Source: Solirubrobacteraceae bacterium (GTDB lineage Bacteria; Actinomycetota; Thermoleophilia; Solirubrobacterales; Solirubrobacteraceae). From it: a stretch of DNA of 5,463 bases. The stretch spans positions 1 to 5,463 of the forward strand of contig JASHYF010000233.1 of NCBI GenBank assembly GCA_030043235.1, read 5' to 3'. The position numbers and the translations under genes were made by a program. Under the pieces are notes generated by a model, which did not search any database, was not told the DNA's origin, and worked only from the letters and a program-made list of their open reading frames with translations. Numbering within the stretch: the first letter of the stretch is position 1; each line of letters opens with the position of its first letter. Of the stretch, positions 1 to 4,541 are shown piece after piece.

Positions 1-138
1 ACGCAGGCCAACGTGGAGGCGTTCCAGGCCGCCCACGGGATCGCGGCCGGCGGCGTGGTCGAAGCGGCCACGTGGACCGCGCTGCTGGCGCTGGCGCCCG
101 TGGCGGTGGACTGGACCGGGACGCAACCGAGGGACTGA
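1..138 (+). CDS. C-terminal fragment of a protein ending in a peptidoglycan-binding repeat
   Basis: The gene is cut by the left edge; 45 codons and a TGA stop remain in frame 1. The fragment contains VEAFQAAHGIAAGGVVEAAT followed by W-T-A-L-L (residues 5-29). This matches the second half of the PG_binding_1 repeat (PF01471), with its usual V-x-x-FQ-x-x-xG-(I/L)-x-x-x-G-x-V-x-x-x-TW-x-x-L pattern. These three-helix repeats tether cell-wall hydrolases, transglycosylases and peptidases to peptidoglycan. A 16-residue tail (LALAPVAVDWTGTQPRD region) follows, so the repeat is the last domain. The catalytic or other upstream domain is outside the window, and the enzyme activity cannot be named. An extracytoplasmic location is inferred from the domain only. 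The next gene is convergent, and a strong hairpin starts 30 nt after the stop. Confidence 0.72.
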   Translation, partial: TQANVEAFQAAHGIAAGGVVEAATWTALLALAPVAVDWTGTQPRD

Positions 139-168
139 GACGCGCGGGCCTCGATTCGTCCCCGCCGC

Positions 169-204
169 GGGTAGTGTCTCAGTTTGGGAACTGAGACACT
201 ACCC
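169..204. terminator. Perfect 16-bp inverted repeat, candidate bidirectional terminator or repeat element
   Basis: Arms GGGTAGTGTCTCAGTT (169-184) and AACTGAGACACTACCC (189-204) are exact reverse complements around a TGGG loop. The element lies between convergent genes, 30 nt after the stop at 138 and 75 nt beyond the thiolase stop, so a transcription-ending role for either strand is sensible. It has no T-tract on either side and is much more AT-rich than its surroundings. A dispersed palindromic repeat or a protein-binding site is therefore an alternative. Confidence 0.6.
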
Positions 205-240
205 CGCGAGTCCGTATAGCCATGGCTATCGGAACTCGCG
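205..240. repeat. Second imperfect hairpin abutting the first
   Basis: Outer arms CGCGAGT (205-211) and ACTCGCG (234-240) pair. CCG (212-214) then pairs with CGG (230-232), with single-base bulges T215 and A233. The centre is the exact 14-nt palindrome ATAGCCATGGCTAT (216-229). It begins on the base after the preceding hairpin ends and is also 36 nt long. It could be a second terminator stem, half of a composite palindromic repeat, or a DNA-binding site. The sequence shows the structure but not the function. Confidence 0.5.
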
Positions 241-279
241 ACGGCACACATGCGACGGCGGCTTTACAGCCGCTTCACA

Positions 280-1452
280 TCAGACGCGCTGGATGAGCGT
301 CGCGGTCCCCAGCCCCCCGCCGCAGCACATCGTCACGAAGCCTACCTCCTTGTCGGAGCGCTCGAGCTCGTGCAGCAGCGTGGTGATCAGCCGCGCGCCG
401 GTGGAGCCGAGCGGATGCCCGAGCGCCATCGCGCCGCCGTTGACGTTCACGCGCTCCATGTCTGGATCGAGCTCGCGCCGCCACGCGGCGATGACCGGGG
501 CGAACGCCTCGTTGATCTCGATCAGGTCGATGTCGCCGATCTTCATGGCGTTGCGCTGAAGGATTTTGCGCGTGGCGGGGATCGGGCCCTCGAGCATTTT
601 CACGGGGTCGCAGCCGACGGTGGTCTGGTCGACGATGCGCGCGCGCGGCGTGAGCCCCAGCTCGCGAGCCTTCTCGGCGGACATCAGCAGCACGGCGGCC
701 GCGCCGTCGGAGATCTGCGAGGAGTTGCCGGCGGTGATCTTGCCGTCGGGCTTGAACGCTGGCTTCAGCTGCGAGAGCGCCTCGAGGCTGGTGTCCGGGC
801 GGATGCCCTGGTCCGTGACGTAGGTGTCGCCGTTGACCGACATGGGCACGATCTCGCGCTCGAAGCGGCCCTCCTCGGTGGCCTGGTGGGCGAGGCGGTG
901 GGAGCGCAGCGCGAGCTCGTCGAGCTCGTAGCGTGGGATCTCCCACTCATCGGCGATCATCTCCGCGCCGAGGCCCTGGCCGACGATGTTGTGCTTGGCA
1001 AGCAGCTCCGGCGGGAACGCCACGCCGAACTCCTGCTGGGTCTGGACGACGGCGGCGAACGGCAGGTGGCCCATGTGCTCGACGCCCGAGCCGATGATCG
1101 CGTCGTGCACCCCCGCGGCGATCAGGCCGGCGGCGAAGTTGACGGCCTGCTGCGCGGAGCCGCACTGGCGATCGACGGTCGTGCCGGGCGTCTCGATCGG
1201 CAGCCCCTCCTGCAGCCAGGCGTTGCGCGCGACGTTGAGGCCCTGCTCGCCGAACTGCGACACGCAGCCAGCGATCACGTCCTCGACCTCGCCCGCGTCG
1301 ATGCCCGCGCGCTTGACGATCTCGCTGTAGCACGTCCCCAGCAGCGTGTTCGGGTGCACGTCCTTGTAGTAGCCCTTTTCCTTGTGCCCGCGGCCGATCG
1401 GCGTGCGCACTGCCTCGACGATCACGACCTCGCGGCCCTCTGCTTGCCTCAT
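280..1452 (-). CDS. Thiolase family protein (acetyl-CoA C-acyltransferase/acetyltransferase)
   Basis: A 390-residue cytosolic thiolase, the usual family length. It cleaves 3-ketoacyl-CoA with CoA to acetyl-CoA and a shortened acyl-CoA, or condenses acetyl-CoA in reverse. All catalytic elements are present: nucleophile Cys97 in TTVDRQCGSAQQA, the NEAFA motif (314-318), His346 in GGAMALGHPLGSTGAR (339-354), and the acid/base Cys376 in CCGGGLGTA. The N-terminal VIVEAVRTPIGRG (10-22) is typical. The ATG at 1452 is chosen because AGGAGG (1467-1462) lies 9 nt upstream and the family N-terminus begins there; the frame stays open to 1638, but that extension has no family character. It diverges from a 3-hydroxyacyl-CoA dehydrogenase, which makes its substrate type. 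Degradative use on fatty, aromatic-derived or steroid-derived acyl-CoA is inferred; chain-length preference cannot be read here. It is probably controlled through the inverted repeat at 1608-1634. Confidence 0.95.
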   Translation of the reverse strand: MRQAEGREVVIVEAVRTPIGRGHKEKGYYKDVHPNTLLGTCYSEIVKRAGIDAGEVEDVIAGCVSQFGEQGLNVARNAWLQEGLPIETPGTTVDRQCGSAQQAVNFAAGLIAAGVHDAIIGSGVEHMGHLPFAAVVQTQQEFGVAFPPELLAKHNIVGQGLGAEMIADEWEIPRYELDELALRSHRLAHQATEEGRFEREIVPMSVNGDTYVTDQGIRPDTSLEALSQLKPAFKPDGKITAGNSSQISDGAAAVLLMSAEKARELGLTPRARIVDQTTVGCDPVKMLEGPIPATRKILQRNAMKIGDIDLIEINEAFAPVIAAWRRELDPDMERVNVNGGAMALGHPLGSTGARLITTLLHELERSDKEVGFVTMCCGGGLGTATLIQRV

Positions 1453-1461
1453 GTCGGGAGT

Positions 1462-1467
1462 CCTCCT
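1462..1467 (-). promoter_or_regulatory. Strong Shine-Dalgarno site of the thiolase gene
   Basis: On the minus strand AGGAGG stands 9 nt before the ATG at 1452. It is a near-perfect anti-16S match and decides the start against in-frame upstream alternatives as far as 1638. Confidence 0.8.
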
Positions 1468-1594
1468 ACGGAGCTTGTGCGACGGTGGATGAAGATTGGG
1501 TGCTGCCCGCCCGCCCGGCACATCCAGCCGGCGCGCCCAGACCACTCCGGCGACGGGGGCGCGTCTGATTAGATGCCCGGACCCTGCACCCTTT

Positions 1595-1600
1595 ACTGTA
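1595..1600 (-). promoter_or_regulatory. Candidate -10 box of the thiolase promoter
   Basis: TACAGT on the minus strand fits TANNNT. It would give a start near 1588 and a leader of about 135 nt. The inverted repeat at 1614-1629 would then cover roughly -26 to -41, a repressor position over the -35 region. No good -35 hexamer is spaced 17-18 nt upstream. The overlapping plus-strand hexamer TACTGT (1594-1599) could equally serve the divergent gene, so the assignment is weak. Confidence 0.3.
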
Positions 1601-1607
1601 TCGCGTC

Positions 1608-1634
1608 CCTCGATTGACTGGTCAGTCAACGAGG
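1608..1634. promoter_or_regulatory. TetR-family-type operator between the thiolase and dehydrogenase genes
   Basis: The core TTGACTGGTCAGTCAA (1614-1629) has exact 6-bp arms (TTGACT/AGTCAA) around GGTC. CCTCG (1608-1612) and CGAGG (1630-1634) extend the symmetry, with one unpaired A at 1613. TGACTGGTCA-like dyads of this length are typical TetR-family operators, including regulators of acyl-CoA metabolism. The site lies 36 bp before the GTG at 1666 and 155 bp before the thiolase ATG, so one dimer or dimer pair could control both genes. No regulator gene is in the window, so the family assignment is inferred from operator shape and context. Confidence 0.6.
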
Positions 1635-1665
1635 ACACACGAACCTAGAGAGGACTGGAGAGCAC

Positions 1666-2460
1666 GTGAGCAAACGTCTCGCGATAGTCGGAAGCGGCGC
1701 GATCGCGTGCGGCCTCGCCGCCACCGCGGCCCATCACGAGCCGGTCCTGCTGCTGGCCCGCTCGGATACGTCGGCGGATCGCGCGCGTACGAGCGTCGAC
1801 GTGACGCTGGCGCGCCTGGCCGCGGAAGTCGACCCCGATCACGTGGAAGTCGTGACCGATCCGCAGGAGCTTGCGCAGGCCACGTTCGCCGTCGAGGCGG
1901 TGGTGGAGGATCACGACGTCAAGGCGCGCGTGCTGGCCGAACTGAACGAGATCCTCGGCCCGGAGGCGATCCTCGCCAGCACGACCTCCTCGCTCTCGGT
2001 GCAGCGTCTGGCGCAGGCGAGCGGGCGACCGGACCGCTTCCTCGGCCTACACGTCTTCAACCCCGTGACCAAGATGCGGCTGATCGAGCTGATCTTCCCG
2101 CCGCAGGCCAGCGCCGCCACCCGCGAGGCGGCGCAGACGCTGTGCGAGGACTTCGAGAAGACGCCGGTGGAGGTCCCGGACGTGCCGGGGTTCGTGGTCA
2201 ACCGGCTGCTGTTTCCGTACCTGTTCAGCGCGGTGCGCCTGGTGGAAGAGACGGGCATGGACCCGGCGGACGTGGACACGTGCATGAAGCTCGGCGCGGG
2301 CCACCCGATGGGACCGCTCGCGCTGCTCGACCTGGTGGGCCTGGACGTGGCGAAGGCGATCGGCGAGACGATCGGCGAGAGCATCCCGCCGCGCGTGCGG
2401 GAGCTCGTCGCGGAAGGCGCCCTCGGGCGCAAGAGCGGACGCGGCATCCACGCCTACTGA
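1666..2460 (+). CDS. 3-hydroxyacyl-CoA / 3-hydroxybutyryl-CoA dehydrogenase, compact form
   Basis: A 264-residue soluble enzyme that oxidises (S)-3-hydroxyacyl-CoA to 3-ketoacyl-CoA, or does the reverse. It has an N-terminal Rossmann domain (about 1-175) and a C-terminal helical 3HCDH domain (about 176-264). Catalytic residues align by spacing with the family: Ser108 in STTSSLS, His129 in GLHVFNPV, Glu141 in LIELI and Asn179 in PGFVVNRLL. GAGHPMGPLALLDLVGLD (210-227) and GRKSGRGIHAY at the C-terminus are family hallmarks. It is shorter than the usual 280-290 residues, chiefly because the helical hairpin after beta-2 is reduced. The nucleotide loop reads GSGAIACG (A14 where a third glycine is usual), and beta-2 ends LLLARS, without the acidic residue typical of NAD-dependent members. 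GTG at 1666 follows GGAG (1657-1660) by 5 nt. It diverges from a thiolase that would use its product. Confidence 0.93.
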   Translation: MSKRLAIVGSGAIACGLAATAAHHEPVLLLARSDTSADRARTSVDVTLARLAAEVDPDHVEVVTDPQELAQATFAVEAVVEDHDVKARVLAELNEILGPEAILASTTSSLSVQRLAQASGRPDRFLGLHVFNPVTKMRLIELIFPPQASAATREAAQTLCEDFEKTPVEVPDVPGFVVNRLLFPYLFSAVRLVEETGMDPADVDTCMKLGAGHPMGPLALLDLVGLDVAKAIGETIGESIPPRVRELVAEGALGRKSGRGIHAY

Positions 2461-2465
2461 CGCCG

Positions 2466-2484
2466 CGCGGCCGTCCCGGCCGCG
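2466..2484 (+). terminator. GC-rich hairpin just after the dehydrogenase stop
   Basis: CGCGGCCG (2466-2473) and CGGCCGCG (2477-2484) form an exact 8-bp stem with a TCC loop, 5 nt after the TGA at 2460. There is no T-run after it. Its position fits a T-poor terminator or 3'-end stabiliser of the kind common in high-GC actinobacteria. Confidence 0.45.
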
Positions 2485-2600
2485 GTAGCTCGCAAGCGAT
2501 CCTTGGCGTCCACGGCGCTCGCCGCGCGCGAGTTCTTCGCCAGAATTTATCCTGCTCACGCGAAGTTTTAGCTGCTGTTGATCAACGTGGAGATACTGGT

Positions 2601-2625
2601 CGGTGCGACGTCGAACGTCGCATCG
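2601..2625. repeat. Stable hairpin in the convergent spacer
   Basis: TGCGACGT (2604-2611) and ACGTCGCA (2615-2622) pair exactly around a CGA loop. Three further pairs below (one G:T) extend the stem to 11 bp. It lies about 140 nt past the dehydrogenase stop and 86 nt past the stop of the opposing membrane-protein gene. Function is unknown; a back-up terminator is possible. Nearby GTTGATCAAC (2577-2586) is a perfect 10-nt palindrome in an AT-richer patch. Confidence 0.4.
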
Positions 2626-2653
2626 CACACCCGCCTCCTCCCAGTGCGCACGA

Positions 2654-2680
2654 TCCGGTCCGCTCCCCCCGCGGGCCGGA
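2654..2680 (-). terminator. Candidate terminator of the CNNM/CBS membrane-protein gene
   Basis: TCCGGTCCGC (2654-2663) and GCGGGCCGGA (2671-2680) form a 10-bp stem with one G:T pair and a 7-nt C-rich loop. It lies 30 nt beyond the stop at 2711 for minus-strand transcripts. On the plus strand it is followed by CGTGTTT, so it could also stop readthrough from the dehydrogenase side. No long T-tract is present. Confidence 0.45.
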
Positions 2681-2710
2681 CGTGTTTAAGGTGCGGGGAG
2701 CGCTCCGGTG

Positions 2711-4036
2711 TCAGTCCTCGTTCGCTCGCGCCTCCCGCGGCGCCATCTGCCGGCGTTCGCGGATGCGCACGGCCTCGATGCGGTTGTTGCGCACGGACTC
2801 CACACGAATGGAGTAGCCATCGGCGTTGACCGTGTCGCCGCGGCGCGGCAGGCGCCCGAGCTCGGCGAACACGAACCCACCGACGGAGTTGTAGGCGTCG
2901 GTGTCGACGGGCAGCTCGAGGCCGTAATCGGCGAGGTCTGTGATGGCGACGTGCCCGCGCACGAACCAATCGCCGTTGGCCAGACGACGGATCTCCGCGC
3001 CGGTCGGGTCCGTCTCGTCGGAGATCTCGCCGACGACCTCCTCGATGATGTCCTCGACGGTGACCACGCCGACCACGCGCCCGTACTCGTCGACGACGAC
3101 GGCCATCGAGCTGCGCTGGCGCTGCAGGTCGGCGAGCAGGTCGTCCAGAGGCTTGGTCTCGGGCACGATCGGAGCGTCGCTGACCAAAGACTCGACGGTG
3201 GCCTTGGGTCCCTCGCGCATGAGCTGGCCGGCGAGGCTCGAGACGTGCACGAGCCCGCGCACGCGATCGCGGTCGTGTTCCTCGGTCACCACGAGACGCG
3301 TGTGGCCACTCGACACGCACAGACGCAGCGCGCTCTCGACGTCGGCGGAGGCGTCGACGGTGACGACCGCGGGGATCGGCGTCATCACCTGGCGTGCCTC
3401 CTGTTCATGCAGGTGGAAGACGCCGGTGAGCATGCCCGCCTCGCCCCGGTCGATCTGCCCCCCGGCCTCGGACTCGGCGATCAGCAGCTTGAGCTCGTCC
3501 GAGGAGCCGCTGCGGCGCTGGTAGTTCATGTCGACCCCGAGCATCCGCAGGATGCGATCGGCGACGATCGTGAGCGCGAGGATGAACGGGCGGAAGATGA
3601 CGCTGAACGCCTGCAGCGGCCTTGCGACGCGGCGAGCGACGGCCTCGGCGCGATCGATGGCGTAGAACTTGGGGACCATCTCGCCGGCGACGAGCTGCAC
3701 GGAGGAGATGAACACGAACGCGACGATCACCGCGATCGCCACGGCCACGCCGTGGCTGAGCACTTCACCGAGCGGCTTCTTGAGGATCGCCGCGAGCGCG
3801 GGCTCGCCGAGGGCTCCCACGCCGATGGAGGTCAGCGTGACGCCGATCTGCACGGCGGAGATGTACTCGTTGACGTCTCCGACCTGCCGGAGGGCGAGCG
3901 CGGCGCCCCTGACCCCCTGCTCGCGCATCACCTCCAGCCGCGCCCGGCGCGAGCGCACCAGCGCATACTCGGCGATCACGAAGAACGCGTTGAGCGCGAT
4001 CAGCAGCGCCGTGATGATGAGCTTGAGGCCGTTCAC
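2711..4036 (-). CDS. CNNM-CBS-CorC 'hemolysin family' membrane protein
   Basis: A 441-residue integral inner-membrane protein of the UPF0053/TlyC-like family, related to eukaryotic CNNM transporters. Family members are linked to Mg2+/Co2+ (or polyamine) export; 'hemolysin' is a historical name. Domains in order: an N-terminal CNNM/DUF21 domain with hydrophobic helices near 4-27, 61-83, 96-118 and a re-entrant or membrane helix near 141-166, including SIGVGALGEPAL (70-81) and the conserved GEMVPK (118-123); two CBS repeats (about 217-273 and 282-336), the second carrying VVDEYGRVVGVVTVEDIIEE (314-333) and GEISDE (336-341); and a C-terminal CorC_HlyC domain (about 350-427). The CBS pair usually binds ATP or another adenine nucleotide. 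The start is GTG at 4036, the only in-frame start before an upstream stop, and it has no convincing Shine-Dalgarno. Its GTG overlaps the TGA of a short upstream ORF, so coupled translation is possible. Transported ion unproven. Confidence 0.92.
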   Translation of the reverse strand: MNGLKLIITALLIALNAFFVIAEYALVRSRRARLEVMREQGVRGAALALRQVGDVNEYISAVQIGVTLTSIGVGALGEPALAAILKKPLGEVLSHGVAVAIAVIVAFVFISSVQLVAGEMVPKFYAIDRAEAVARRVARPLQAFSVIFRPFILALTIVADRILRMLGVDMNYQRRSGSSDELKLLIAESEAGGQIDRGEAGMLTGVFHLHEQEARQVMTPIPAVVTVDASADVESALRLCVSSGHTRLVVTEEHDRDRVRGLVHVSSLAGQLMREGPKATVESLVSDAPIVPETKPLDDLLADLQRQRSSMAVVVDEYGRVVGVVTVEDIIEEVVGEISDETDPTGAEIRRLANGDWFVRGHVAITDLADYGLELPVDTDAYNSVGGFVFAELGRLPRRGDTVNADGYSIRVESVRNNRIEAVRIRERRQMAPREARANED

Positions 4037-4158
4037 GCGCGCTCGAGGACCCTCGATGCGCGCCGGCGGCCCGCGCCGCGACCACGCCCGGCGCGACCTC
4101 GGTGCAAGCGGCCCACAGAGGGCTCGCTACTTCGAGGAAGTTCTTCGTCGTCGTTCAT
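4033..4158 (-). CDS. Possible 41-codon leader ORF overlapping the membrane-protein start
   Basis: ATG at 4158 opens MNDDEELPRSSEPSVG and then an arginine- and glycine-rich tail. It stops at 4033-4035, so that TGA overlaps the downstream GTG start as GTGA, the 4-bp arrangement typical of translational coupling. A TANNNT hexamer (TACCGT, 4182-4177) would place a transcript start about 12 nt upstream of this ATG. Against it, the tail looks like random high-GC translation, and I recognise no family. It may be only a chance ORF in the spacer between the dehydratase and membrane-protein genes. Confidence 0.22.
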   Translation of the reverse strand: MNDDEELPRSSEPSVGRLHRGRAGRGRGAGRRRASRVLERA

Positions 4159-4176
4159 CGCGTGCTCGACGCTCCA

Positions 4177-4182
4177 ACGGTA
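4177..4182 (-). promoter_or_regulatory. Candidate -10 box upstream of the membrane-protein gene
   Basis: TACCGT on the minus strand, 18 nt beyond the dehydratase stop, fits TANNNT and would start transcripts near 4170. No clear -35 is seen. If it is not used, the gene would depend on readthrough from the dehydratase promoter. Confidence 0.25.
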
Positions 4183-4199
4183 GCAAGCCCGCTGGTCGC

Positions 4200-4502
4200 C
4201 TACACGACGCGATCGATCTCGCCGGCCAGCGCGAAGTCGGCGTCGGTGAGCCCGCCTTGGGAGTGCGTGGAGAGCGTAAGTCGCACCTTGTTCCAGCCGT
4301 GCACGAGGATGTCGGGGTGGTGGTTGGCCGCCTCGGCGAGCTCGGCCACGCGGTCCACCAGCGCGATCGCCGCCGCGAAGTCGGCGAGCTCGAGCTCGCG
4401 CACGATCGCATCGTCGCCGGAGGGGGACGCGTCCTCGCCGCGGCGCCACTGCCCGAGCTTCGCAAGCCGCTGCTCGATGTCGGCGTCCGTGAGCGTTGCC
4501 AT
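4200..4502 (-). CDS. 4a-hydroxytetrahydrobiopterin dehydratase (pterin-4a-carbinolamine dehydratase)
   Basis: A 100-residue small cytosolic protein of normal family length (PF01329). It dehydrates 4a-hydroxy-tetrahydropterin to the quinonoid dihydropterin, recycling the cofactor after aromatic amino-acid hydroxylation. The full active-site signature is present: Glu57, then N60-H61-H62-P63-D64, W70, T79-H80 and GGLTDADFA (83-91), with His61, His62 and His80 as the catalytic histidines. A small insertion (GEDASPSGD, 22-30) precedes the beta strand IVRELEL. No phenylalanine hydroxylase is in the window, so its physiological partner is not shown. ATG at 4502 lacks a good Shine-Dalgarno but sits exactly 6 nt after TAAGCT, suggesting a leaderless mRNA. 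It diverges from the cobalamin-binding gene, and the membrane-protein gene follows on the same strand after 163 nt. Confidence 0.95.
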   Translation of the reverse strand: MATLTDADIEQRLAKLGQWRRGEDASPSGDDAIVRELELADFAAAIALVDRVAELAEAANHHPDILVHGWNKVRLTLSTHSQGGLTDADFALAGEIDRVV

Positions 4503-4508
4503 GCGCCG

Positions 4509-4514
4509 AGCTTA
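4509..4514 (-). promoter_or_regulatory. -10 box of the dehydratase gene, probably leaderless
   Basis: TAAGCT on the minus strand fits TANNNT. Six bases separate it from the ATG at 4502, which puts the expected transcription start on the A of the start codon. No Shine-Dalgarno competes for the role. Confidence 0.5.
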
Positions 4515-4529
4515 CCCGCCACGTGCGCC

Positions 4530-4535
4530 TACAGT
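4530..4535 (+). promoter_or_regulatory. -10 box of the cobalamin-binding gene, probably leaderless
   Basis: TACAGT fits TANNNT and is followed by CAGGAC (6 nt) and then the ATG at 4542, so transcription should start on the start codon itself. An AGGA (4537-4540) lies within those 6 nt but is too close to the ATG to act as a normal Shine-Dalgarno. A -35 hexamer is not obvious. Confidence 0.5.
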
Positions 4536-4541
4536 CAGGAC

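Noticed and set aside
131..199. Similarity of GGGACTGAGAC (131-141) to GGGAACTGAGAC in the first hairpin (186-197)
   Set aside because: The match is short, has a one-base gap, and overlaps the end of a coding region. It is not enough to claim a repeat family within this window.
250..1572. A 440-codon open frame on the plus strand opposite the thiolase gene
   Set aside because: It lies antisense to a gene with all thiolase motifs. Its translation is rich in R, H, D and A with no recognisable domain, as expected for the codon-complement shadow of a high-GC gene.
1453..1638. A longer thiolase with 62 extra N-terminal residues
   Set aside because: The added residues have no family similarity and would put coding sequence over the operator. 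The ATG at 1452 has a strong Shine-Dalgarno at 9 nt and gives the normal 390-residue length.
2484..2500. GGTAGCTC resembling a tRNA D-arm after the dehydrogenase gene
   Set aside because: There is no acceptor stem, anticodon arm or T-loop (GTTCGA-type) at the right distances, so it is not a tRNA.
1614..2816. A 400-codon plus-strand frame overlapping the dehydrogenase gene
   Set aside because: Its arginine- and glycine-rich translation is the out-of-frame reading of the dehydrogenase. Its apparent start falls inside the operator dyad.
2708..4183. A 491-codon open frame on the plus strand opposite the CNNM/CBS gene
   Set aside because: Its D/H/R/A-rich, low-complexity translation is the antisense shadow of a clearly recognised membrane protein. 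I see no domain and no plausible start signal.
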